From Rhodococcus qingshengii JCM 15477 (lineage in GTDB: Bacteria > Actinomycetota > Actinomycetes > Mycobacteriales > Mycobacteriaceae), in NCBI RefSeq assembly GCF_023221595.1, contig NZ_CP096565.1, positions 1 to 64,000 on the forward strand: a stretch of 64,000 bases of DNA. The letters run 5' to 3'. Position 1 is the stretch's first letter. Every line of letters starts with the position of its first letter. Below, piece after piece: positions 42,005 to 49,452 of the stretch. The notes under the pieces are model-generated. The model ran no database searches and was not told the origin of the DNA. It saw only the letters and a program-made list of their open reading frames with translations. The position numbers were made by a program, and so were the translations under genes.

Positions 42005-43380
42005 ATGTGGCTCGAAACGAGTGGCCGCCCAGCGCTTCGGGACGCCCTGGCTGCTGATTGAAAAATGTGCTTCGAGTGCTGTTTACGGAGATGACGGTGG
42101 GGTGTTCCTCGGGCCTGATATGAGTAGGCGACATGGAGGAGCGATGAGAGAAACTCACACCCACGCATGGGTTGGAATCGACGCCGGCAAGGGCCATCAT
42201 TGGGCGGCAGTGGTCGACGAAGCAGGGTTGATCGTGTGGTCGCACAAGATCATCAACGACGAGACCGCGATATTGCACGCGCTGAGCGAAATTCTGGCCT
42301 TGGCCGACGAACTCCATTGGGCGGTAGATATTTCCGGTACCTCCTCGACGTTGTTGCTTGCTCTTCTCGCCGCGCACGGACAGAGTGCGGTTTACGTCCC
42401 TGGTCGCACCGTCAACAGGATGTCCGGCGCGTATCGAGGGGAGGCGAAAACCGATGCCCGCGATGCCTATGTGATCGCGGAAACTGCTCGACACCGACGC
42501 GATCTGTCTGTGTTGATTCCACCGGCCCAGCTGGCCGCGGAACTCGCGCTTTTGACCTCGCATCGGACCGATCTCGTCGCTGACCGAGTCCGGCTGATCA
42601 ACCGTCTGCGTGACACTCTCACCGGTGTCTTTCCTGCGCTCGAGCGGGCTTTCGACTTCGGGCGTCACAAGGGCGCGTTGGTGTTGTTGACCGGTTTCCA
42701 GACGCCGCGCGGCATTCGGCGACGCGGACGCGTTCGTTTGAGCTTGTGGCTCGGTAAACGTGGGGTACGCGGGGCGGACGGTGTCGCCGAGATTGCGTGG
42801 GAAGCGGCGTCCGCGCAGAATGTGGTCCTGCCTGGTGAGGCTGTTGCGGCGCAGTTGGTGGCCGATATCGCCGACAGAGTCCTCGCAGTGGACGTCCAGC
42901 TTGCTCGTCTCGACGCGCAGATCGGTGAGACCTTCCGCCGCCATCCACAGGCTGCGGTCATCGAATCCATGCCCGGTATCGGTCCGATCCTCGGCGCGGA
43001 ATTCGTTGTCGCTGCCGGTGATATGTCGGCGTACTCCGATGCCGGTCACCTCGCCTCGGCAGCGGGGTTGGTTCCGGTCCCCCGCGATTCCGGCCGCCGA
43101 ACCGGCAACATGCACCGACCCAAACGCTACAGCCGGCGACTGCGGCGCGTCTTCTACCTCTCCGCTCAAACCTCCATCATCAAAGATGGACCGAACCGCG
43201 AGTTCTACCTCAAGAAACGAAGTGAAGGAATGAGACACGTTCAAGCGGTGATCGCCTTGGCCCGTCGACGAGTGAGCGTGATCTGGGCATTGTTGCGCGA
43301 CGACCGACTGTTCGTCGTTGATGCACCCGCCGTCCGAACTGCTTGATTTCCTCATTGAAACTCGTTTCGCTGGTGAAAGT
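42005..43380 (+). mobile_element. IS110-family insertion sequence (ends approximate)
   Basis: One transposase gene with about 135 nt of non-coding DNA 5' of it and 35 nt after it. IS110 elements lack long terminal inverted repeats and encode a bridge RNA in the non-coding left end (known for IS110/IS621 types). Short related palindromes mark both sides: CTCGAAACGAG near 42011 and GAAACTCGTTTC near 43357. Exact ends cannot be set from one copy. Confidence 0.7.
42144..43346 (+). CDS. IS110-family DEDD transposase
   Basis: 400 aa; ATG at 42144 directly after GGAGGAGCG. N-terminal RuvC-like DEDD domain: WVGIDAGKGHHWAAVVD (first Asp), the segment GEAKTDARDAYVIAE with the next acidic residues. C-terminal transposase_20 domain: ESMPGIGPILGAEFVVAAGD, then the catalytic serine region RDSGRRTGNMHRPKRYSRRLRR. 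Appears full length and intact. Confidence 0.9.
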   Translation: MRETHTHAWVGIDAGKGHHWAAVVDEAGLIVWSHKIINDETAILHALSEILALADELHWAVDISGTSSTLLLALLAAHGQSAVYVPGRTVNRMSGAYRGEAKTDARDAYVIAETARHRRDLSVLIPPAQLAAELALLTSHRTDLVADRVRLINRLRDTLTGVFPALERAFDFGRHKGALVLLTGFQTPRGIRRRGRVRLSLWLGKRGVRGADGVAEIAWEAASAQNVVLPGEAVAAQLVADIADRVLAVDVQLARLDAQIGETFRRHPQAAVIESMPGIGPILGAEFVVAAGDMSAYSDAGHLASAAGLVPVPRDSGRRTGNMHRPKRYSRRLRRVFYLSAQTSIIKDGPNREFYLKKRSEGMRHVQAVIALARRRVSVIWALLRDDRLFVVDAPAVRTA

Positions 43381-43386
43381 GTGTGA

Positions 43387-43617
43387 TCAGGCGGCCGTGG
43401 TGAGCTTCTTGATTTCGTCTGGGCGGAATCCGCTCCAGTGGTTTTCTCCTGCGACGACGACGGGGGCTTGCAGGTATCCGAGGCTCATGACGTAATCGCG
43501 GGCCTGTGCGTTTTCGGTGATGTCGATGACGTCGTATTCGATTCCCGCTTTGTCGAGTGCGCGGTACGTGGCATTGCATTGCACACATGCGGGCTTGGTA
43601 TATACGGTGATCGCCAT
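43387..43617 (-). CDS. nrdH: NrdH-like glutaredoxin
   Basis: 76 aa from the ATG at 43617 (GAGGGGGAATGAC upstream). Short thioredoxin fold with active site CVQC (about 11-14) and the C-terminal WSGFRPDEI block typical of NrdH. NrdH-redoxins reduce class Ib ribonucleotide reductase, so a plasmid copy could boost dNTP supply during post-transfer replication. No nrdI/E/F nearby. Confidence 0.85.
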   Translation of the reverse strand: MAITVYTKPACVQCNATYRALDKAGIEYDVIDITENAQARDYVMSLGYLQAPVVVAGENHWSGFRPDEIKKLTTAA

Positions 43618-44141
43618 TGTCATTCCCCCTCGTCGGTGATTCTTTATTGATTTCATTCTATCGAACATTGCAATATAAACCAATACTTTCGTGGATATTT
43701 CTTCGATTAGTTTCCGCTTTAGTTAATGGCATCTTCAATCATTTCCACATTCTTTCTCTAATGCCGAACCGTGACATACGCAGCTACCTGCATGCGTTCT
43801 ACCTGAATTTTCTCCCCCTCCCCCGGTATGTGCCGATATTCTGGTCTCGGCGGGAGTGGGTCAAGGTGAGTGTAGGAAAAAATATCGTAGCGCCTTTGTT
43901 CGAGCGTGCGAGTGGCGCGTGTGGATATTATTTCTGGAGCGGCCTTGATGCGCGAGTGTCGGGATAGAAGAATGTTCACACCGGGGCGGGTCGATTTCTT
44001 TTCCTTGCGCTTTTATCGCGGTTCGTGGCCGGCGGCCGGGTGCTTTCTCGAGTGTCTGTGGTGGTGTCCGTATTCCGCCCTTCCGGTCCGCCGGTGGCTC
44101 TGACCGCCGGCCGGAGGCGGAAGGTGCGGGGCGGAAGGGCG
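43618..44141. other. Non-coding, AT-richer stretch
   Basis: About 520 nt with no supported gene. The first 150 nt are clearly AT-rich (TTTATTGATTTCATTCTATC) and should hold the nrdH promoter on the minus strand. The rest is mixed, with no repeat or site recognised until the terminator at 44142. Confidence 0.4.
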
Positions 44142-44175
44142 GGCGATCCCCAACCCTTTCGGGCCGGGGATCGCC
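44142..44175 (-). terminator. Terminator of the ParB operon
   Basis: GGCGATCCCC (44142-44151) pairs with GGGGATCGCC (44166-44175), perfect 10 bp with a 14-nt loop, 11 nt after the ParB-like stop on the minus strand. No strong T-run, as common in this window. Confidence 0.65.
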
Positions 44176-44186
44176 GCTTCATCGGG

Positions 44187-45749
44187 TCAGTCGATCGCGA
44201 CCTCGTCGAATGTGAGCTGTCCGGTGATGATTTCCTCGACGGCGGCGAGGGTGTAGCCCTGTTCCATCAGGAAACTGAGGTACTGGTCGGCATTCTTGGG
44301 CTTGGATCGCCATGCGTCTTTGACCATGCGGGACTCTTGCGCGGCGATCACCAACGCGAGAAGCAGCACCTGAGCGCGAGCCTCGGACACCTTCGCCACT
44401 TGCTCGGCCAACTCTCGGCCGGGGTAGTAGCCCTTGAATCCGAGCAGCTCACCGAGTGATTCCGCTGCCTTGTATTCCGAGATCAGTCCGGGATCGCGGG
44501 CGAGGGTGGCCGCGACGTAGGCCGCTGCCGTTTTCGGCGGGGTCTTGCGGGCGAGCAAGGTCGTGCGCAGAAACTCGCGGCGGACGGTGGTCGCGGCCTC
44601 GGCCTGCTTGTTCAACTCGCGGACTCGTCGCCGTTCCTGCTTGTCCTTCGCTTCCTGCTCGCGCACTGCCCGAGCTGCCTCGGCGGGGTCGTTTCCGCTG
44701 CCACCTGCGGCGGCGGGAACGGCGTCGATGATCGGTCGCGGCTCGAGTCCAGCGCCGTCCTGGTCGATGCACCAGTAGTCCGGTAGGTACTCGGGCCGGT
44801 AGTCGACGGTGTTGGCGTGCCGTAGCCCTTCCTCTGGTACGGCGGAATCGTCGTCCTCGGTGTCCCAATCGACATCGTCGTAATCGACGCGCTCGCCGGT
44901 GGCTTTGTCGAAAAACGCATCGTTCAATCCCAGAAACACTGCCCAGAACTGCGGGGCTGCGTCGACCAGCTCTTGGGTGACCTCGTCGCCGTCTGTGGTG
45001 ACCAGCTCGGCCGGGGACACCTCGTCACGGAAACTGCGCCGATCGAAGGGAAAGATCGTAAATCCCTTCTCCGCGAACGGAGCTGCGGCGAGGGCATATG
45101 CCTCCCGTTCTTCACGCAACCCGCGTAGTCGCTCCGCTACGTGGTCGAAGTCGTACGACCTGGTGGCCAGAAGCTTTTCGACGGCTTCGGCGTCTCCGGC
45201 TTCCTCGAACTCGGCCACTACTGCCGCATGTGCGAGGTCGAGCTGTCCGGCGTCGAGGGCGGCGCGGGCTGCCTCGGCTTTCCCTACCGCTGCCTGGGCT
45301 TTGACATCCTTTTTGTCCATCGCGAGGGTCTTGGACACCTTCGTGATGGATGCGCCGAATTCGAGCATCTGCGCAACCCCTCGGGTGTGCTGCGCTGCGG
45401 TCAGCCCTTCGCGGTGCCGGTTGGCGGTGATCTGCTTGCCGATCCGGTCGACGGCGCGGGCCTTGTCGCTTCCTTCGGTGTCGGGGTAGATCACGACGGG
45501 GATTGTGGTCAGGCCGGTTTCGCGGGCGGCGAGGGTGCGGCGCTGGCCGTCGCGGACGACGATCGTTCCGTCTGCGGTTCGGACGGCGCTGATCGCTTCG
45601 AGTACTCCGTTTTCGCGGATGGATTCGACGAAGTCGGGGGTCTGCGCCAGATCGACGCTGTCGCGGACGTTCTCGCCGATGTCGAGGGTGTCCGGGTGCA
45701 GCTGCGCCACCTCGAGTGCTGCGTCGGGGGCGGTGTGTGTTGCGGTCAC
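44187..45749 (-). CDS. ParB-like nucleotide-binding/partition-type protein of the leading region
   Basis: 520 aa from the GTG at 45749 (AGAGGC upstream). ParB N-domain: VAQLHPDTLDIGENVRD, then the CTP-binding box VRDGQRRTLAARETG and NRHREGLTAAQHTRGVAQM; the HTH follows at about 130-160 (ITKVSKTLAMDKKDVK). The long C-terminal half (about 230-520) with acidic and coiled-coil segments is unlike short partition ParBs. No parA lies nearby and no parS palindrome was seen. ParB-like proteins are common in leading regions of conjugative plasmids, where the function is not partition. Hairpin module copy 2 precedes it. Confidence 0.75.
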   Translation of the reverse strand: MTATHTAPDAALEVAQLHPDTLDIGENVRDSVDLAQTPDFVESIRENGVLEAISAVRTADGTIVVRDGQRRTLAARETGLTTIPVVIYPDTEGSDKARAVDRIGKQITANRHREGLTAAQHTRGVAQMLEFGASITKVSKTLAMDKKDVKAQAAVGKAEAARAALDAGQLDLAHAAVVAEFEEAGDAEAVEKLLATRSYDFDHVAERLRGLREEREAYALAAAPFAEKGFTIFPFDRRSFRDEVSPAELVTTDGDEVTQELVDAAPQFWAVFLGLNDAFFDKATGERVDYDDVDWDTEDDDSAVPEEGLRHANTVDYRPEYLPDYWCIDQDGAGLEPRPIIDAVPAAAGGSGNDPAEAARAVREQEAKDKQERRRVRELNKQAEAATTVRREFLRTTLLARKTPPKTAAAYVAATLARDPGLISEYKAAESLGELLGFKGYYPGRELAEQVAKVSEARAQVLLLALVIAAQESRMVKDAWRSKPKNADQYLSFLMEQGYTLAAVEEIITGQLTFDEVAID

Positions 45750-45813
45750 GGTGTTGCCTCTCGTAGACTTTCGGACACAACACCGGGCAGGTAACAGCTG
45801 CCCGGTGTTGTGT
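45750..45813 (-). other. Intra-operon hairpin module, copy 2
   Basis: Minus-strand order: stem ACACAACACCGGGCAG/CTGCCCGGTGTTGTGT (arms 45775-45790 and 45798-45813, 7-nt loop), CCGAAAGTCTACGA, GAGGC, then the GTG. Compared with 36691-36755, four stem pairs change on both arms together (G-C to A-T), while the post-stem block is unchanged. Confidence 0.8.
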
Positions 45814-45835
45814 TGTTTCCGTAGGGTTTTCGATC

Positions 45836-46090
45836 TCAAGCGGTGGCCGGTTCCAAGATCACTTGATCGGCCGTGGGGTGACGGTCTCGGCAGCTATCGG
45901 CCTCGATGTGTGCGTCCATCAGGGCGGAGGCGTGGCCGTGGTAGTCGAGCGCGATGAGCAGCTCCACGAACACGTCGATTTCCGAACAGCAGTTGTGCTC
46001 GACGACGCTGTCGAGATACTCGGCTGTCTCGAACAACTTCGCCCAGGCATCTGCTTTCTCGCAGATGTTGTGCAGGTCGTAGCCGTACAT
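45836..46090 (-). CDS. Hypothetical small protein of the ParB operon
   Basis: 84 aa; ATG at 46090 with GAAGGAG upstream. Acidic; contains HNCCSEIDVFVELLIALDYHGHASALMDAHIEADSC with three Cys and several His, possibly metal binding. No family recognised. Confidence 0.55.
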   Translation of the reverse strand: MYGYDLHNICEKADAWAKLFETAEYLDSVVEHNCCSEIDVFVELLIALDYHGHASALMDAHIEADSCRDRHPTADQVILEPATA

Positions 46091-46163
46091 CGTTTTCTCC
46101 TTCGGTCGGGCGGTTGTGGTCGGTCATGCTGCGCGTCCTTGCAGGTGACGGATGGGTGGGTGG

Positions 46164-46373
46164 TTAGTTGGTGGGGGCGGCGGCGGCGTCGATGTCCTCC
46201 TCGGGGTGTCCGGCGTCGCGGGCTGCGGCGCGGGAGGCTGCGAAGGCGTCGACCAGGGCGGTGACGTCGATGAACCCTTCGCGGCTGCGGTCGAACATCG
46301 CTGCATCAAGGGCTGCGGTCGCCTCGACAACGGCGACTAGCGCGGGTGCGAGGGTGCCGGTTTCGGTGCTCAC
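46164..46373 (-). CDS. Hypothetical small protein of the ParB operon
   Basis: 69 aa; GTG at 46373 with AAAGGAAAACC upstream. Ala-rich helical protein with acidic C-terminus (HPEEDIDAAAAPTN). No family recognised. Confidence 0.5.
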   Translation of the reverse strand: MSTETGTLAPALVAVVEATAALDAAMFDRSREGFIDVTALVDAFAASRAAARDAGHPEEDIDAAAAPTN

Positions 46374-46412
46374 GTGGTTTTCCTTTGTTTCGGGGGGCGG
46401 GTTGGCTGTCGT

Positions 46413-46529
46413 CTACTCGGCATTGACGCACTGTGCGGCGTCGTTGTGCATGCGAGGGCAGGAGTAGTCACCGCACCCGCACGTCAGTCCGGCGTAGTGG
46501 TTGGTTGCTGCGTTGTAGTCGCCGCTCAT
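46413..46529 (-). CDS. 38-aa Cys-rich protein, first gene after repeat copy C
   Basis: ATG at 46529 with AAAGGTCACCG upstream. Residues 17-34 carry four Cys and one His (CGCGDYSCPRMHNDAAQC), compatible with one zinc site. Other small Cys-cluster proteins occur in this region (36008). Short, but RBS, position and Cys spacing support it. Confidence 0.5.
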   Translation of the reverse strand: MSGDYNAATNHYAGLTCGCGDYSCPRMHNDAAQCVNAE

Positions 46530-46569
46530 CGGTGACCTTTCGTTCGTGGCTGGGGACGAATCCCGTTCC

Positions 46570-46853
46570 CCGCCGATTTTTTTCGCCTTCTGGCATAGGA
46601 GAGTTGGACCGGCATTAGGGGGCCGGAGTGCAACTGGTGAGCGGAAGAGTTTTTCTGCGAGCCTGCGAGTGCGGGTTGAAAAAGTCTTTCGAGCCGAAGG
46701 CCGAAGCGAAGCGGAGTCAGCGGTTGCGCGCAGGTCACCGCCGGTCAAAATCGGAAGGCCAGAAGGAGAAACAAATAAAACGCTTTTCCAGACGGAGCGA
46801 AGCGGAGTTCTCTTCGGGGGACACCGCAGGTGGCCGGGCCGCCGGGCAGGCGG
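46570..46853 (-). repeat. 285-bp leading-region repeat, copy C (candidate promoter/leader of the ParB operon)
   Basis: 284 nt; most diverged copy. Internal inverted repeat again at the same place but with other bases: GGAAGAGTTTTTC (46643-46655) and GAAAAAGTCTTTC (46678-46690), 11 of 13 pairs. The frame open in copy A has a TGA here, so no protein is conserved. It ends 41 nt before the 38-aa gene, equal to copy A. Confidence 0.85.
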
Positions 46854-46918
46854 ATGCAATTGGTGATCCGACCGACCGGGGTGCCCTAGTGTCCTGCGCC
46901 GGTAAGTAACCTTCCGAT

Positions 46919-47338
46919 ATGGCTCTCGGAAACGGGTTGGTCGCTCGCATCGAGCGCACCGTGGACTTCTACGGTCCCGGCCGTCCGATTCCGGCAGACG
47001 AGCTTCACGCGCGATTGCATGCGCTCGACATCGTCCCGGACAAGGATTTCTCCGAGTTCGTGGGACGTTGGGGTGGATGCTTCGTGGGCGTGTCAGTGCA
47101 CGCATGGGACAACGCCGAACTTATCGGTCGTGAGACATGCATCGAGCTGACCATTGGGGCGCGTGACGCATACGGTGCCCTCATCGACGGGGTGGTGTTC
47201 GCTGACGACGGGTCGGGGAATCCGATCTGGATCGCTGCGGACGGAAGTGTGTGCTTGGTCGACCATGACAACGCGAACACAGTTGTTCGACTGGCTGCCA
47301 GTTTCCGCACGCTGTTGGAGGAGAACGTCGACGACTGA
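46919..47338 (+). CDS. SUKH (SMI1/KNR4)-family protein
   Basis: 139 aa; ATG at 46919 without a visible RBS. The block ADELHARLHALDIVPDKDFSEFVGRWGGCFVGVSVHA follows the SUKH fold opening, where FVxxWGGC is characteristic. SUKH proteins are mostly immunity proteins against contact toxins. No toxin gene adjoins it, so it may protect against rivals. A perfect terminator follows 115 nt later. Confidence 0.65.
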   Translation: MALGNGLVARIERTVDFYGPGRPIPADELHARLHALDIVPDKDFSEFVGRWGGCFVGVSVHAWDNAELIGRETCIELTIGARDAYGALIDGVVFADDGSGNPIWIAADGSVCLVDHDNANTVVRLAASFRTLLEENVDD

Positions 47339-47452
47339 CCCACGAAGGCATCCGCGCGATATCGACTGCCCCTCGTCGCCCTCGCGGGCCGCATGTCCGC
47401 GGTGGTCGTCCCAAACGACCGTACCGGTCGCCGAGATGGTGTTTGTACATGC

Positions 47453-47487
47453 AGGGCCGGTGAGCCGTACTACTCACCGGCCCTTTT
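47453..47487 (+). terminator. Rho-independent terminator
   Basis: AGGGCCGGTGAG (47453-47464) pairs with CTCACCGGCCCT (47473-47484), then TTT. Perfect 12-bp stem, 8-nt loop, between the converging SUKH gene and the ImuA-partner gene. Confidence 0.85.
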
Positions 47488-47494
47488 GGTGCGT

Positions 47495-47833
47495 TCAGGA
47501 GGTAGCAGGCACTTCGGTGACGGCGTCGGCAGTCACGAGCAGGTCGATCTCGACGAGATTGGTTCCGCCGGCATCGGTGACACGCACGGTTACTCCGGCC
47601 AGCCATTGGCCGTCGTGCATTTTCGCCCAGAATTTCAAGGCTCCGTCCAGGTATCCGGACATGTAGAGCGCGGAGGTTTTCACGCGCATGCTCACGTGAT
47701 CGGCGCGTGATGCTCCTCCGCGTCCGAGTGGAAGTGCCCGGCCGATGTCGACTTTCACTGCTCTCGGCTCGTCGAATGTCCTGATCACGGGGTGATCGGG
47801 CCAGCGTTCGGTCCAGTGGTCGGTGTTGATCAC
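47495..47833 (-). CDS. Hypothetical partner of the ImuA-like gene
   Basis: 112 aa; GTG at 47833 overlapping the ImuA-like stop by 4 nt. Beta-rich, contains WPDHPVIRTFDEPRAVKVDIG and LDGALKFWAKMHDGQWLAGV. It occupies the place of imuB in the chromosomal imuA-imuB-dnaE2 cassette, but it is far too short and has no polymerase motifs. Function unknown; co-regulated by the SOS box. Confidence 0.6.
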   Translation of the reverse strand: MINTDHWTERWPDHPVIRTFDEPRAVKVDIGRALPLGRGGASRADHVSMRVKTSALYMSGYLDGALKFWAKMHDGQWLAGVTVRVTDAGGTNLVEIDLLVTADAVTEVPATS

Positions 47834-48633
47834 TGTGCTGCCCGGAGCGGCGGTGTCGCGGCGAGGGCAGTGTCGTCGACGGTTGCCCAGCGGAGCTGTC
47901 CGCTCTCGTCGCGGATCTCCAGGCTTCCGGTGCGTTTTTGGAATCCTTTGCCGGCGGCCGCGACGTCGAGCTGGACTCCGGTCACACGCCCTCTCCCCGC
48001 TGATAGACCCGTATATCCGGACACCCGCGACGAGATCCGCAGATCCGGACCGTCCCATTGCCCTTCTGTGACAATCAACAGCGATCCCTTACTCCTCGCG
48101 CGCGCGGCCACAGCCCGTCCGCGAGAGGGCGTTACAGCGCTGCCACAGAGCCCCAGAACAACCACGTCGAAACCCTCCAGCAAAATTGCGGCGCAGTCGA
48201 TTGCAGCGTCCTTCGGCTGGGGCACCAGCGCGACCTTTGCTAAATCTCCGCCTTGCTCGTGGAAGGCGAGGAGTCCGAGTCCGGGCATTCCGATCACCGC
48301 CACGTGCCCACCGGCAGCGGTGACGGTGGCGAGTAGTCCGATCAGGACTGAAGCTGCGCCGTCGACACTGACGACGGTTCCTCGGGCCAGCCCGCCGCGT
48401 GGGAGCAGATCACCGATCGGCTCCGGAACGGGAAGCATCCGGAGGGTTGATTGCGCGGTGGCCACGATCGGAGTCGGCTCGCGCTCGCCGACGGGTTTGA
48501 GCATCACCGACGGCGTAGCGGGTTCGGTGCCGTCGGAGCGGGCAGGGATCGAGGCCATCTTGCGGCGTAGCTGTTCGAGCTTTTCCGCCTTGGTCAGCAC
48601 TGTTGTTGCTGATGAGTGGGGCTGTTGATTCAT
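47830..48633 (-). CDS. imuA-like: ImuA-like (RecA-fold, no Walker A) SOS protein
   Basis: 267 aa from the ATG at 48633. Starts with a helix AEKLEQLRRKMASIPAR, then LPVPEPIGDLLPRGGLARGTVVSVDGAASVLIGLLA, where RecA has Walker A but no P-loop lysine is present. Later GHVAVIGMPGLGLLAFHEQGGD and the KGSLLIVTEG strand follow the RecA-like core of actinobacterial ImuA'. ImuA' supports the DnaE2/ImuB mutasome (known in mycobacteria). A perfect SOS box stands 53 nt upstream. Confidence 0.65.
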   Translation of the reverse strand: MNQQPHSSATTVLTKAEKLEQLRRKMASIPARSDGTEPATPSVMLKPVGEREPTPIVATAQSTLRMLPVPEPIGDLLPRGGLARGTVVSVDGAASVLIGLLATVTAAGGHVAVIGMPGLGLLAFHEQGGDLAKVALVPQPKDAAIDCAAILLEGFDVVVLGLCGSAVTPSRGRAVAARARSKGSLLIVTEGQWDGPDLRISSRVSGYTGLSAGRGRVTGVQLDVAAAGKGFQKRTGSLEIRDESGQLRWATVDDTALAATPPLRAAQ

Positions 48634-48685
48634 CCTCGCCCCCGCTTTCCTGGATCCGCGCGTACGTCCCGCACACCCAGGGTAC

Positions 48686-48701
48686 TCGAACACAGGTTCG
48701 A
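48686..48701 (-). promoter_or_regulatory. LexA/SOS box of the ImuA-like operon
   Basis: TCGAACACAGGTTCGA is a perfect match to the mycobacterial-type SOS box TCGAAC-N4-GTTCGA, with dyad symmetry. A second half-like site (AGGTTCGG) follows at 48709-48716. Predicts LexA repression and induction by DNA damage or incoming single-stranded DNA. Confidence 0.88.
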
Positions 48702-48729
48702 TAAAAACAGGTTCGGGAGCGGCTGAGCT

Positions 48730-49452
48730 TTACGCCGGTCCGGCGATCGGCTCGAGCAAACTCGGACCGTTGTTCCTCGGAGAGTTCACAGCGGTCGAGA
48801 CTTCATAGGGTTCGAGGTGCGGCTCCGGAACGGAGTTGATCATGGCCTGGACTTCACCTTTATCAGTGAGTGTCGGGTCGAGCCAGTGCTCCCAGAATGA
48901 TTCGGGCAGAATCAGCGGGGATCTGTCGTGTATGTGCCCCAAGGAATCTGAGGCTGGCCGGGTCAAGACTGTGCAAGTCCATACCCATTTGTTCGGATCA
49001 TCTTCGGGCAGTTCGGGATCGGGCCACAACTCGTAGAGTCCGGCCATTGCAAGGATGTCGTCCTCGCCGTGAAGGAAGTACGGAATCTTCGACCCTGCTT
49101 CGCTTTTCATCCATTCGTAGTATCCCGTGGCCGGGATGATGGCGCGCCGTTTGGATGCACTATTTCTGAATGAGGGCTTCTCCGTGACGGTTTCGCTGCG
49201 GGCGTTGATGAGTTTGGACGCCATCTTCCGATCTTTTGCCCAGGCAGGGAGCAGGCCCCATTTGGCAGTTCTGAGCTGGCGCTGGGGCTCGGCGTCGGGT
49301 TCCTCGTGTGGGGTTCGTTCGAGGATCACCCGGACAGGTTGGGTGGGGGCGACGTTGTAGGACGGGGGCAGTTCGTCGCCGACGGTTTGCATGGTGTCGA
49401 AAAACGACTGCAATTCCTTGCTTGAGCTTGTGCTTGCATAGCGCCCGCACAT
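48730..49452 (-). CDS. yedK-like: SOS response-associated peptidase (SRAP/YedK-HMCES)
   Basis: 240 aa; ATG at 49452, fixed by the invariant MCGRYA start (catalytic Cys2). Other SRAP marks: SYNVAPTQ (Asn33), KWGLLPAWA, INARSETV, YYEWM (Glu113), GHIHDRSPLIL (His174). Forms DNA-protein crosslinks at abasic sites in single-stranded DNA to protect them. Full length. It follows the ImuA operon on the same strand but upstream of its SOS box, so it has its own promoter. Confidence 0.93.
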   Translation of the reverse strand: MCGRYASTSSSKELQSFFDTMQTVGDELPPSYNVAPTQPVRVILERTPHEEPDAEPQRQLRTAKWGLLPAWAKDRKMASKLINARSETVTEKPSFRNSASKRRAIIPATGYYEWMKSEAGSKIPYFLHGEDDILAMAGLYELWPDPELPEDDPNKWVWTCTVLTRPASDSLGHIHDRSPLILPESFWEHWLDPTLTDKGEVQAMINSVPEPHLEPYEVSTAVNSPRNNGPSLLEPIAGPA

